Source: an uncultured Dokdonella sp. (GTDB lineage: Bacteria; Pseudomonadota; Gammaproteobacteria; Xanthomonadales; Rhodanobacteraceae). Taken from it: a DNA stretch of 64,000 bases. The stretch's first letter is position 1, and each line of letters begins with the position of its first letter. The stretch is taken from positions 62,001 through 126,000 of the forward strand of contig CAKSZY010000003.1 of NCBI GenBank assembly GCA_934526015.1, in the 5' to 3' direction. Positions 40,141-52,759 of the stretch are shown here, piece by piece. Below the pieces are notes generated by a model, which made no database searches, was not told where the DNA came from, and was given only the letters and a program-made list of their open reading frames with translations. The position numbers and the translations under genes are program-made.

Positions 40141-40773
40141 GTGCGCGTGGCAAAGCCAGTGGATGCGAAGCGCCGGTCGTACTGGCTGAAGACCCTGCAT
40201 CAATGGCACTGGATCAGTTCGGCGATCTGCCTGGTCGGAATCCTGTTGTTCAGCATCACCGGCATCACCCTCAATCATGCCGGCCAGATCGAGGCGAAAG
40301 CGGTCGTGCAGACACGCACGGCCGAGTTGCCGCCGGCGCTGCTGGCGACGCTGGCGGAAGTCGGCGCGGAAGCGAAGGCGCCGTTGCCGCCGGCATTGCG
40401 CGACTGGCTGGTTGCCGCCATCGACGTGCGCGTCGGCGAACGCGAAGGCGAGTGGTCGGCGCAGGAGGTCTACGTGTCGCTGCCGCGGGCAGGCGGGGAT
40501 GCCTGGCTCAGCATCGACCGCGGCACCGGCGCGCTGGAGTACGAGCGCACCGATCGCGGCTGGATCGCCTGGCTCAACGACCTGCACAAGGGACGCAACA
40601 CCGGCACGGCATGGAGCTGGTTCATCGACTTGTTCGCCGTCGCCTGCATCGTCTTCTCGGTCACCGGTTTTTTCCTGCTGCAGTTGCATGCGCGGCAACG
40701 GCCGATGACCTGGCCGCTGGTCGGCCTCGGTTTCGTGGTCATGCTGTTGCTGGCCATCCTGTTCATCCATTGA
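40141..40773 (+). CDS. PepSY-associated transmembrane protein
   Basis: Membrane protein of 210 aa with a GTG start and AGGA 5 bases ahead of it. A first helix lies at about 25-47 (WHWISSAICLVGILLFSITGITLNH), then a periplasmic PepSY-like stretch (WLSIDRGTGALEYERTDRGWIAWLNDLHKGRNTG). Two further helices follow at about 158-180 and 188-210. His residues at the helix ends (LHQWHW, TLNH, NDLHKG) resemble heme-binding sites of PepSY ferric-reductase-like proteins. It starts an operon with DUF2271, DUF4198, ApbE and a diflavin reductase. Confidence 0.85.
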   Translation: MRVAKPVDAKRRSYWLKTLHQWHWISSAICLVGILLFSITGITLNHAGQIEAKAVVQTRTAELPPALLATLAEVGAEAKAPLPPALRDWLVAAIDVRVGEREGEWSAQEVYVSLPRAGGDAWLSIDRGTGALEYERTDRGWIAWLNDLHKGRNTGTAWSWFIDLFAVACIVFSVTGFFLLQLHARQRPMTWPLVGLGFVVMLLLAILFIH

Positions 40774-40784
40774 CGAGGTTGCCG

Positions 40785-41300
40785 ATGCGTTCGCGAGTGC
40801 TGTCCCTGCCATTGCTGCTGCTCGCCGGCGTCGCTGCCGCGGGTTCGATCGACGTCACCGTCGAGATACCGCGCATCGACGCGTCGGAGTACCACCGCCC
40901 CTATGTCGCCGTGTGGATCGAAAAGCCCGACCAGAGCGTCGCCGCCAACCTCGCCGTCTGGTACATGCAGAAGGACACCAGCGAAGGCGCCGGCACGAAG
41001 TGGCTGGCCGATCTTCGCCAGTGGTGGCGCCGCAGCGGCCGCGACCAGAGCATGCCGATCGACGGCGTGAGCGGCGCAACGCGCCCGGTCGGCCGCCACC
41101 AGCTGCGCTTCGACACCGCCAAGGCGCCGTTCGCCGATCTGCAGCCCGGGCGCTACGGCCTCGTGGTCGAGGCCGCGCGCGAAGTCGGCGGCCGCGAGCT
41201 CGTGCGCATTCCGTTCGAATGGCCGGCCAGCGCCAGCGTGCACCTCGAAGCGAAGGGCTCGCACGAGCTCGGCGCGATCCAGCTCGATCTCAACCCCTGA
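40785..41300 (+). CDS. DUF2271 exported protein, probable flavinylation substrate
   Basis: Protein of 171 aa with a signal peptide ([15 protein letters not shown]) and the DUF2271 fold ([51 protein letters not shown]). Residues 93-99 read DGVSGAT. D-G-x-S-G-A-T is the kind of motif in which ApbE links FMN to the Thr, here Thr99 (codon 41079-41081), and an apbE gene lies two genes further on. The likely role is a periplasmic flavin electron carrier taking electrons from the membrane partner. The family name is firm; flavinylation is inferred. Confidence 0.87.
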   Translation: MRSRVLSLPLLLLAGVAAAGSIDVTVEIPRIDASEYHRPYVAVWIEKPDQSVAANLAVWYMQKDTSEGAGTKWLADLRQWWRRSGRDQSMPIDGVSGATRPVGRHQLRFDTAKAPFADLQPGRYGLVVEAAREVGGRELVRIPFEWPASASVHLEAKGSHELGAIQLDLNP

Positions 41301-41316
41301 CCTGCGGAGCGATGCG

Positions 41317-42129
41317 ATGAAGCTTTCTTCCAAGACGTGGATTTTCGCCGCCGTGGCGCTGGCCCTGCCGCTGTCCGCGCAGGCGCACAAGGCCTGGCTG
41401 CTGCCGTCGGACACGGTGCTGTCGGCGAAGGATCCGTGGATCACCGTCGACGCCGCGGTGTCGAACGACCTGTTCTATTTCAACCACGTGCCGCTGCGCC
41501 TCGACACGCTCGCCATCACCGCGCCGGACGGCAGCACGGTGCAGCCGGAGAACTCCGCAACCGGCAAGTACCGCAGCACCTTCGACGTGCACCTGACCCA
41601 GCCCGGCACGTACCGCATCGCGGTCGTCAATGCCGGCCTCATCGCGAGCTGGGAAGAAGACGGCAAGCCGAAGCGCTGGCGCGGCAAGGTCGAGGATTTC
41701 GCGAAGGACGTGCCGAAAGGAGCAAAGAACCTCAAGGTCAGCCAGTCCGCCGGGCGCATCGAAACCTTCGTCACCGCCGGGCAGCCGAACGACACCGCGC
41801 TGAAGCCGACCGGTGTCGGCATCGAACTCGTGCCGGTCACCCATCCGAACGACCTCTTCGCCGGCGAGCAGGCGACCTTCAGACTGCTGCTCGACGGCAA
41901 GCCGGCGCCTGGACTCGAGATCGAAATCATTCCCGACGGCATCCGCTATCGCGACAAGCAGAACGAACTGGCCGCGACCACCGACAAGGACGGTGCGTTC
42001 AGCGTGACCTGGCCGGCGGCGGGCCGTTACTGGATGGAAACCGTGCTGCAGGGCGGGAAAGCCTCGTTGCCGCAGGCGCAGGAGCGCCGCGCGAGCTACG
42101 TCGCCACGTTCGAGGTGCTGCCGCAGTAG
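41317..42129 (+). CDS. DUF4198 domain-containing periplasmic protein
   Basis: Protein of 270 aa with a signal peptide ending LSAQAHK. It starts with [13 protein letters not shown], then [36 protein letters not shown] and [24 protein letters not shown], the DUF4198 pattern. The fold is beta-sandwich-like with early His residues. Homologues occur next to metal or iron uptake genes. It follows DUF2271 by 16 bases with a GGAG site. Confidence 0.85.
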   Translation: MKLSSKTWIFAAVALALPLSAQAHKAWLLPSDTVLSAKDPWITVDAAVSNDLFYFNHVPLRLDTLAITAPDGSTVQPENSATGKYRSTFDVHLTQPGTYRIAVVNAGLIASWEEDGKPKRWRGKVEDFAKDVPKGAKNLKVSQSAGRIETFVTAGQPNDTALKPTGVGIELVPVTHPNDLFAGEQATFRLLLDGKPAPGLEIEIIPDGIRYRDKQNELAATTDKDGAFSVTWPAAGRYWMETVLQGGKASLPQAQERRASYVATFEVLPQ

Positions 42130-42502
42130 CAGCCCCGTTCCGCACGGCGTCCTGCTTTCCACTCCGCGCGCGGCGAAGAAGCAGGGTGCCGTTGCGCGAA
42201 GCCGGGTCCGCCGCGAACTCTTCTTTTCCCTCTCTCCGCGTGCGGAGAGAACCAGCAGGGCGTCGTTGCGTGAAGTCGGGTCCGCTGCGAACTCTCTTTT
42301 TCGCCTCCGCGCGTGCGGAGAGAACCAGCAGGGCGTCGTTGCATGAAGTCGGGTCCGCCGCGAACTCTTCTTTTCCCTCTCCCCGCGTGCGGGGAGAGGG
42401 TGCCGGAGGCGGGTGAGGGGGGCGAGCGCAGCGAGCTGCTTTTTCCGCTTTCGCGGTTGCCTGCCGCTGGATGACCCATTGCTGCCAATGTTTCCGGGAC
42501 TG
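42130..42502. repeat. Three tandem ~73-bp repeats with internal palindromes
   Basis: Gene-free stretch. Units begin at 42181, 42255 and 42328 and are about 73 bases long. Each has GCAGGG, CGAAGCCGGGTCCGC-like and CTCTTTTCCC segments and a palindrome, such as CTCTCCGC-GT-GCGGAGAG (42232-42249) and CCCTCTCCCCGC-GT-GCGGGGAGAGGG (42375-42400). The third unit runs into GGTGCCGGAGGCGGGTGAGGGG, a sequence I recognise as common in dispersed proteobacterial repeats. It splits DUF4198 from apbE, so apbE may have its own promoter or be attenuated here. Confidence 0.85.
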
Positions 42503-43525
42503 ATGAAAGCGTCGATCATTGCGCCCCTGCTGCTCGCCATGCTGCTGTTGTCCGCATGCACCTCCGGCGAGCGCATCGTCACCCTCGAAGGCACTTCGAT
42601 GGGTTCGACGTGGACGCTCAAGTACGTCGGCGACGAGGCCTCCGCCGCGGAGATTCGCGCGAACGTCGAGCAGCACCTTGCCGGGATCGACGCGCAGATG
42701 AGCACGTGGAAGCCCGACTCGCCGCTCAGCCGCTTCAATGCGGCGCCGGCCGGCACCTGGCACGAGCTGCCCGAGCCGCTGTTCGGCGTCATGCGCGCGG
42801 CGCTCGCGCTGGCCGCCGACACCGGCGGCGCCTACGACCCGACGGTCGGCCCGCTGGTCGAACTGTGGGGCTTCGGTCCCGGCAAGGCGCGCCGCGAACC
42901 GCCGGTCGCCGAAGACATCGAAGCGGCACGCGCACGCGTCGGCTGGCAGCGCGTGCATCTCGACGAACCGCATCGGCGTGCTTTCCAGGCTGGCGGCGTG
43001 CACGTCGATCTCTCCTCGATCGCCCCCGGCTACGCCACCGACGCCATCGGCGAATACCTCGAAGCGCAGGGATGTCGCGACTACCTCGTCGAAGTCGGCG
43101 GCGAACTCCGCGCGCGCGGTCGCCGGCCGGACGGCAACGACTGGCAGGTCGCCATCCAGCGTCCTCTCGACAGTGACCGCGCCGACGGCTCGATCGACGC
43201 CGGCCACGTCGTCGCCCTGCGCGATGCCGCGCTCGGCGCATCGGGCGACTACCGCCATTTCTTCGAGGACAACGGCCGCCGCTACGCGCACCGCATCGAT
43301 CCGCGCACCGGCTGGCCGCTCGACAACGCGGTCGCCTCGGTGACCGCGCTGGCCGTCCGCGGCGTCGATGCCGATCCGTTGGCGACGGCCTTGAGCGTGC
43401 TCGGACCCGAAGCCGGACTCGCCTGGGCGCGCGAGCGCGGCGTCGGCGTGCTGTTCGTACTGCGCAAGGGCGAGGGTTTCGAGGAACGCATGAGCGACGA
43501 CTTCGCCGCCAGGCTTTCGCGATGA
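42503..43525 (+). CDS. apbE: FAD:protein FMN transferase (ApbE)
   Basis: Lipoprotein of 340 aa that attaches FMN covalently to Thr residues of exported proteins. The start at 42503 gives a lipoprotein signal (LLLAMLLLSAC). The body has GTSMGSTWTLKY, a DPTVGPLVELWGFGP block, DLSSIAPGYATDAIGEYL, YLVEVGGELRARG and HRIDPRTGWPL, all typical of ApbE. An earlier ATG (42488) is possible. It overlaps the reductase gene by 4 bases. The DUF2271 protein is the likely target. Confidence 0.92.
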   Translation: MKASIIAPLLLAMLLLSACTSGERIVTLEGTSMGSTWTLKYVGDEASAAEIRANVEQHLAGIDAQMSTWKPDSPLSRFNAAPAGTWHELPEPLFGVMRAALALAADTGGAYDPTVGPLVELWGFGPGKARREPPVAEDIEAARARVGWQRVHLDEPHRRAFQAGGVHVDLSSIAPGYATDAIGEYLEAQGCRDYLVEVGGELRARGRRPDGNDWQVAIQRPLDSDRADGSIDAGHVVALRDAALGASGDYRHFFEDNGRRYAHRIDPRTGWPLDNAVASVTALAVRGVDADPLATALSVLGPEAGLAWARERGVGVLFVLRKGEGFEERMSDDFAARLSR

Positions 43526-45159
43526 GCGCACGGGTGGATCGTCGTGCGCTGCTCGGCAACCTCGCCGTCGGTGGCCTGCTCGTCGCGATCGCCTTGCTGC
43601 TGCTCGCCTGGCAGCGTGGCCCGCTCGGCTGGAACGATCCGGGACCGACGCGCGTGCTTGCGGCGGTCGCGGTCATCGCGGCCTATCTGGTGACCTGGGC
43701 GGCTGGTTGGGGCCTGCGGCGACGTCGTCAGCGTGCGCCGCTGGTGACGGCGGCGCAGGGCGCCTCCGCAGCGCAACCCGTGCTGATCGCGTGGGCAAGC
43801 CAGACCGGCGTTGCCGAGCAGCTCGCGCGGCAGACCGCCGAATCGCTGGCCGCGGCCGGCATCGTCGTCGAAATCTGTCCGCTCGGCGGACTCGATACCT
43901 CCCGGCTGGCCGCCGCGCGCCGCGTGCTGTTCGTCGTCAGCACGACCGGAGAGGGTGACGCGCCCGACATGGCGGCGGGTTTCGAGCGCGACCTCGCCGA
44001 AGCCGGCCTCGACCTCGCCCATCTCCACTACGGCGTGCTCGCACTTGGCGACCGCGAATACGCCAACTTCTGCGCGTTCGGCCACCGCGTCGAACGCTGG
44101 CTGCAGGATGCGGGAGCGCTGCCGCTGTTCGATCTCGTCGAGGTCGACGACGGCGACGAAGGCGCGCTGCGCCACTGGCAGCATCACCTCGGCCAGCTTG
44201 CCGGTCGCAGCGACCTGCCGGACTGGCAGAGTCCGGACTATGCCGCCTGGCGCCTGGTCGAGCGGCGCCTCGCCAATCCGGGCAGCGCCGGCGGGCCGTG
44301 CTTCGTGCTCGGGCTGAAGCCGGACGATCCCGGACATCTGCGCTGGCAGGCCGGCGACATTGCCGAGATCGGTCCCTGCCATGCGGCGGACACGGTCGGG
44401 CAGTGGCTCGCCGAGAGCGGCATCGACGGCGAGACAAGGGTCGAGGACGACGGTCCCGCGCACACCCTGCGCGAGCGGCTCGTGCGCAGCGTGCTGCCGC
44501 CGCCCGCGGAAATGGCGGGCCTGTCCGCGTCTCGGGTTGCGCAACGGCTGAAGCCGCTGCCGCATCGCGAATACTCGATCGCCTCGATCCCGTCCGACGG
44601 CATGCTCGAACTGCTGGTGCGGCAGATGCACGGCAGCGACGGTCGTCCCGGCATCGGCAGCGGCTGGCTGACCGCGACCGCGCCGATCGGTGCGGAGATC
44701 GCCCTGCGCATCCGCAACAACGGCAATTTCCACGCGCCGCAGGATGGACGTCCGCTGATCCTCATCGGCAACGGCACCGGACTGGCCGGCCTGCGCGCCT
44801 TGCTGCGCGAACGCATCGTCGCCGGCCACCGGCGCAACTGGCTGCTGTTCGGCGAACGGCATGCCGCGCACGACTGCTACTGGCGCGAAGAGATCGAAGC
44901 CTGGCAACGGGCCGGCGATCTCGAACGGTTCGATGCGGTGTTCTCGCGCGACGGAGCGAGCCGCGAGTACGTGCAGCATCGCCTCTCCGCCCGTGCCGGG
45001 GACGTGCGTGGGTGGGTCGCCGAAGGGGCCTCGGTGCATGTCTGCGGCAGCCTCGAAGGCATGGCGCCCGGAGTCGATGCAGCCTTGCGGACAATCCTCG
45101 GTGACGAGGTCGTGCGCGGCATGCTGGCGAGCGGGCGCTACCGTCGCGACGTGTATTGA
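43522..45159 (+). CDS. Membrane-anchored diflavin reductase (sulfite reductase flavoprotein-like)
   Basis: Protein of 545 aa. Two N-terminal membrane helices (LAVGGLLVAIALLLLAW, VLAAVAVIAAYLVTWAAGW) are followed by a flavodoxin domain (WASQTGVAEQLARQTAESL, STTGEGDAPDMA, LGDREYANFC). Then come an FAD-binding part (HREYSIASIPSDG) and an NADPH part (LILIGNGTGLAGLRALLRER, CGSLEGMAPGVDAAL). It should pass electrons from cytosolic NADPH through FAD and FMN to the membrane partner, most likely the PepSY protein. It closes the operon. Confidence 0.88.
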   Translation: MSARVDRRALLGNLAVGGLLVAIALLLLAWQRGPLGWNDPGPTRVLAAVAVIAAYLVTWAAGWGLRRRRQRAPLVTAAQGASAAQPVLIAWASQTGVAEQLARQTAESLAAAGIVVEICPLGGLDTSRLAAARRVLFVVSTTGEGDAPDMAAGFERDLAEAGLDLAHLHYGVLALGDREYANFCAFGHRVERWLQDAGALPLFDLVEVDDGDEGALRHWQHHLGQLAGRSDLPDWQSPDYAAWRLVERRLANPGSAGGPCFVLGLKPDDPGHLRWQAGDIAEIGPCHAADTVGQWLAESGIDGETRVEDDGPAHTLRERLVRSVLPPPAEMAGLSASRVAQRLKPLPHREYSIASIPSDGMLELLVRQMHGSDGRPGIGSGWLTATAPIGAEIALRIRNNGNFHAPQDGRPLILIGNGTGLAGLRALLRERIVAGHRRNWLLFGERHAAHDCYWREEIEAWQRAGDLERFDAVFSRDGASREYVQHRLSARAGDVRGWVAEGASVHVCGSLEGMAPGVDAALRTILGDEVVRGMLASGRYRRDVY

Positions 45160-45394
45160 TCGCGGCGTATCGTCCGTGTTGCAGCCGGGCTTGTCCGGCA
45201 GGGGCGCCGACCGAAGCCGGACGAACGCAGCAAGGCGAACGGTGCAGTGCAAACGGCCTGCGCGCCGGCGGCAGCGCCTCGTGGGCATCCTGCCGCATGC
45301 GCGGACCTGTTCAGTGCATCCTTAACGCCGGTTTAGCGTGCTCCGCGTATGCTGCGCGCGCCCCGGCGCAACCGCGCGCCCCGCTTGTCATTGA
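45160..45394. other. Gene-free region downstream of the diflavin reductase
   Basis: 235 bases without a recognisable gene. No strong promoter, terminator or repeat was found. A TATGCT at 45348-45353 could be a -10 for the next gene, but no good -35 accompanies it. Confidence 0.35.
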
Positions 45395-46138
45395 ATGCAT
45401 CCTTCGGACGCCGATCCCGCTGCCACACCCGTACCGAGTGCGAGCGAGGCGGCCGGACTTCGGCTCGCCTACGCGGGCAAGCTGCGTGTCCGCGAACGCA
45501 AATGGCACGCGCCGCAGGCCGGGCCGCGCACGATCGGCGTGCTGGTGTTTCTCGCCTTCCTCGCCAACATCGCCTGGATCATCGCCCTCGATCGGGTGAT
45601 GGTGGTGGTGCCGCCGGACGCGGGGCCGCGCGATGCGATCATCGTCAACGTCATCGAGCCGGTCGAGGCCCTGCCGATTCCCGACGAGCCGCAGCCGGCC
45701 GTGTTCGCGCGCAAGCCTTCGCGCATCGTCGTGCAGCCGCCCGACGCCACGCTGCAGCCGCCGCCGCTGCAGGCGGAGGAAACCTCGACCACGACCGCGC
45801 GCATCGGCGCCGCCGGCACGCCGGCCCCGCAGCTGTTCAATCCCGACGGTTCGCTGCGCATGCCCGAGGTGAAGACCCGCATCGGCCCCGAACGCATCGA
45901 GAATCCGCAGGAAGCGGCGAAGGCGCGCTGGGCCGAAATCCGGCAGCGCGGCGAAAACCCGCTCGACTGCGAACGCACGCGCTTCGCCGGTGCGTTCCGC
46001 ACCGACCAGAGCGCCGGTGATGCCTTCGCCGGCAAGTACCTGTCCTGGATCGGCCTGGCCGACCGCGAGGCGATCGCCGAACGCGCGCGCCAGCGCGAGC
46101 AACGCGCCGCCGAAGGCTGCGATCCGCCGCCGCGGTGA
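45395..46138 (+). CDS. Hypothetical membrane protein with TonB-like N-terminal layout
   Basis: Protein of 247 aa, not recognised as a known family. A cytoplasmic start of about 45 residues is followed by one membrane helix (TIGVLVFLAFLANIAWIIALDRV). A Pro-rich stretch (about 85-130) and a charged C-terminal region with two Cys come next (NPLDCERTRFAG, AAEGCDPPPR). The layout resembles TonB or other envelope-spanning proteins, but no TonB C-terminal domain is visible. It is convergent with the iorB-like gene and separated from it by 49 bases. Confidence 0.65.
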   Translation: MHPSDADPAATPVPSASEAAGLRLAYAGKLRVRERKWHAPQAGPRTIGVLVFLAFLANIAWIIALDRVMVVVPPDAGPRDAIIVNVIEPVEALPIPDEPQPAVFARKPSRIVVQPPDATLQPPPLQAEETSTTTARIGAAGTPAPQLFNPDGSLRMPEVKTRIGPERIENPQEAAKARWAEIRQRGENPLDCERTRFAGAFRTDQSAGDAFAGKYLSWIGLADREAIAERARQREQRAAEGCDPPPR

Positions 46139-46187
46139 GCTGCGGAGCGGGCAGGCGCTGACGCACGCCGCGCGGCGTGCGCACCCG

Positions 46188-48436
46188 TCACAACATCCGC
46201 AACAGCTCCGGCATCAACGGCAGCTTGCGCACGCGCACGGTGGTGCTGGCGAAGATCGCGTTGGCGAGGGCGGGTGCGACGCTGTTGAAGGCGAGGTCGC
46301 CGGCGGCGACCGGCTCGGCGTCCGATTCGATCCGGTGCACTTCGACGCGTGCGGGTGCCTGCGCCATCGGCAGCAGGCGATAGTCGCGCCAGCCGCGCTG
46401 CCGGACCTGGCCGTCCTTCAGGGTGATGGCCGGATGCAGGGCGCTGGAGAGGCCGTCGACGGTGGCCGCGGAGACTTCGGCGTCGAATCCAAGCGGGTTG
46501 ATCACGCGGCCGGCATCGATCACGCAGACGGCGCGATGGATGCGCAGCCTCTCGCCGTCCATCGAGGTCTCGAAGGCATGCGCAACGTAGCCTCCGGCCC
46601 AGGCGTGGCAGGCAATGCCGACGCCGCGGCCGTCGCTGCGGCGCGTGTTCCAGTGGATGCGCTCGGCGCACCGCTTCAGCACCTCGGCCATGCGTGCGGT
46701 GTCGAAGCCGCCATTGCCGGCGGTGGCGGCGACGGTGCGCGGCTCGCCGAACATCTCCAGACGCAGTTCCACGGCATCGCGACGGACCTCGAAGGCGATC
46801 TCGTCGATGAAGCTCTGGATCGCGAATGCCTGCGCGGTATCCGCGGTGGCCCGCCAGGCGCCGCACGGCAGCGGCGATTCGAGGGCGTGGAAATGCTGTT
46901 CGAAGTGGCCGACGAAGCCGGCCGGAAAGGCATCGGCGTCGAGGCAACCGTCCCAGGCGGGATGGCCGGAACGGTCGTTGCGCGGGGTGCCGGCACAGGC
47001 GTGCTTCCAGCCGGCGATGCGGTTGCGGCGGTCGAGCGTCGCCACCAGCGCGTGCACCGACATGGGGCGGTGGAAATCGTGGGCGAGATTGTCGGACTCG
47101 GTCCACATCACGCGCACCGGCTTGCCGGCGTGACGGGCGATCAGCACGGCTTCGGCGACGAAGTCGCTGGCGAGGCGGCGGCCGAAGCTGCCACCGCCGC
47201 GCGGCAGGCGGATCTCGATGCGCGTGCGCGCAAGTCCGGTCAGCGCGGCGACCATCCGCGAGGTGGCATCGGGATCCTCGACGGCGGCGATGACGAGGGC
47301 GCCATCCTCGCGCAGGTCGACCACCGCAGCCGGTGCCTCCAGGGTCGCGTGGGCAAGGAACGGCAGTTCGTAGCGCGCCGAGAGCTGGTGGCGTGCGCGC
47401 TTGCGCGAGCCGGCGAAGTCGCCGTCCCTGCGCACCTCGATGCCGGCCTCGGCAGCGCCGAGCAGGGCATCGGCGCGGGCGACCAGCGCGGCGCTCGAAG
47501 CGTCTGCGGCGGGCCCCGGCAACCACGTCGGCTGCAGCGCGGCGCGGCCCTGCAAGGCGGCCCAGGTCGTCTCCGCCAGCACGGCGACGCCGGCGGCGAG
47601 CGGGGCATCGACGGCGAAGCGGGTGCCGGGTCCGTCCAGTCGCACGACATCGCGAACGCCGTCGATCCGGCGCGTTTCGCTGTCGTCGAGTTGTTCCAGC
47701 GTGCCGCCGGAATGCGGACAGCGCGCGACCACGGCGACCAGCATGCCGGTGAGGAACTCGTCACCGGCATGGCGCGAACGGCCGCGGACGATGTCGGCCG
47801 CATCCGGCGTGCGCGTCGGCTTGCCGATGATGCGGAAGTCGGCCGGATCCTTGCGCGCGACCGCATCGCCCGGCAGCGGCAGCGCGGCGGCGCTGCGTGC
47901 GAGCGCGCCGTAGCTGAGCCGTCGACCGCCGGCATCGAGCACGTGGCCGGACTCGGTGCGCAGGGATTCGACCGGGCGCTGCCAGATCGACGCCGCCGCG
48001 GACAGCAGCAAGGTGCGCGCGATCGCCCCGGCTTCGCGCAGTTCGATCCAGTCGCGCGCGGCCGCGGCGGAATCGCCGCCGCGCTGGCTGCCGTACCGGT
48101 TGCCGGGCTGGCCATCGCTTTCGCGGTAGCCGTAGCCGAGCTGGATCACGCGCACCCGCGCCCAGTCGACATCGAGTTCCTCGGCCACCAGCATCGGCCC
48201 GCGGGTCTTCGCACCCTGGCCGACTTCGCAGGCACGCGATCCGATGACGACGCGGTTGTCGCGTTCGATCATGACGAAGGGACCGAGGCGCATGAGTTCG
48301 TCGCCGAGCAGGTCCAGCGGCAGGCTTTCCGGCTGCGCACGCGCGCCGGCGGCGGCGAAGCCGACCACCAGGGCGCCACTGCCGGTTGCGGCGATGCGCA
48401 GGAAGCGCCGGCGCGAGGCGTCGTGGGGGATGTCCA

Positions 48437-48437
<1 letters not shown>
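46188..48437 (-). CDS. Molybdenum hydroxylase large subunit (IorB-like)
   Basis: Protein of 749 aa of the xanthine dehydrogenase / isoquinoline 1-oxidoreductase beta family. A Tat signal (SRRRFLRIAATGSGALVVGFA) leads to molybdopterin regions GGGSFGRRLASDFVAEAV, WTESDNLAHDFHRPMS and PCGAWRATADTAQAFAIQSFIDEIA. Near the end, where relatives have GVGEPGxPP before APAxANA, this one has AAGDLAFNSVAPALANA. So Asp stands for the catalytic Glu. It would oxidise an aromatic or aldehyde in the periplasm, but activity may be altered. The start overlaps the small subunit stop by one base. Confidence 0.87.
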
Positions 48438-48961
<524 letters not shown>

Positions 48962-49097
48962 GCGCACTCCGGATCGGTGCGGCCCGCCAGCGGCCGCAGC
49001 GCGGCGATTGTCGCATCGGCGGCCGGAACGGTTCCACCGCCGCGCTTCCTTTGCGCCGTCAGCGAAGGCGGAAGATTGAAACACGGAAGCGGAAGAT

Positions 49098-49202
49098 TGA
49101 AACACGGAGCACACGGAGCACACGGAGGAGAAGCCAATCGATGTTCATGTCAGATGTTCCCTGGAGGCTCTTCCCGGTGTGCTCCGTGTGCTCCGTGTTT
49201 CA
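49098..49202. repeat. Palindromic dispersed repeat, copy 3 (upstream of iorA)
   Basis: Arms of 26 bp at 49098-49123 and 49177-49202 are perfectly complementary; the core GAAACACGGAGCACACGG is the same as in the copies at 31032 and 31869. The loop is longer (53 bases) and different from theirs. A partial duplication, GGAAGATTGAAACACGGA, precedes it at 49069-49088. It sits in the 261-base gap between the thioesterase stop and the iorA start. Confidence 0.9.
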
Positions 49203-49222
49203 GGTTTTTCCTTGTTTTGCCT

Positions 49223-49638
49223 TCAGGTCACGCACGCCGCGCGCACGGCGGGCGGAAGGGGAGTCGGGCGGCCGTTGCGCGGGTCGATCCAGACGAGCAC
49301 GACATGGCCGTCGGAATACAGCGTGTCGCCGTCGGCGGCGGTGATGCGGTGGCCGATCGTCAACGAGCTCGTGCCGACCTTGATGCAGGCCAGTTCGACG
49401 ACGACCTGGCCCGGCCACGGCATCTGCTGGCGGTAGTTGACCTGGGTGGCGGCGATGACCGGCGCCTGCGCTTCGTCGATCCAGGTGCCGTCGAGCCCGG
49501 CCAGCCAGCGCAGGCGCGCTTCCTCGAGATAGGTCAGGAACACCGAGTTGTTGACGTGGTTGAAGGCGTCCAGGTCGCGCCAGCGCACGTCGAGCGTCAC
49601 CCGCGCGAGGGCGACCGGTGGCGTTGCGTCGGCTGCGT

Positions 49639-49642
<4 letters not shown>
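49223..49642 (-). CDS. 4-hydroxybenzoyl-CoA-type (YbgC-like) thioesterase
   Basis: Hot-dog fold thioesterase of 139 aa. [28 protein letters not shown] contains the catalytic Asp and the hallmark HVNN. It hydrolyses acyl-CoA of unknown chain. The start overlaps the uvrA stop by ATGA, so it is co-translated with DNA repair, with no functional reason visible. Confidence 0.88.
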
Positions 49643-52485
<2,843 letters not shown>

Positions 52486-52530
52486 GGGCAGGAAGCTGCG
52501 GCCGGAGTCGGCGAGGGGAGCGAACGCACA

Positions 52531-52560
52531 ACTATATAGGGACACGGCGGTGCGGTCGAA
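52531..52560 (-). promoter_or_regulatory. Possible uvrA promoter
   Basis: On the minus strand a TATAGT (52531-52536) sits about 45 bases ahead of the uvrA start. A weak TTCGAC (52555-52560) lies 18 bases upstream of it. No LexA-type palindrome was seen nearby, so SOS control is not supported. Confidence 0.35.
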
Positions 52561-52665
52561 AGCTTCGGCGCAGCGGCGCGGAATCGGTTGGGGCGAACCT
52601 GAATCCACTGCCGCAATGCGGCTCGTGCGCGGAGCGCAAGCCGCAGTGCAGCAGAGGGTTTGTCC

Positions 52666-52693
52666 TTGACAGCGCAGGCAGGTCCGGAATAGC
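52666..52693 (+). promoter_or_regulatory. Candidate promoter of the secreted protease gene
   Basis: A perfect TTGACA (52666-52671) is followed 16 bases later by AATAGC (52688-52693). This gives a leader of about 60 bases to the ATG at 52760. The -10 is weak, so an extra activator is possible. Confidence 0.45.
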
Positions 52694-52759
52694 GTCGGGA
52701 GCCGGTTCGGAGGGGTGGTCCGTGCCGGCCTGTTTTCCACAAATCCCTGGGGCTCAATC

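Noticed and set aside
52486..52759. LexA (SOS) box ahead of uvrA
   Set aside because: No palindrome of the expected kind was found in this interval.
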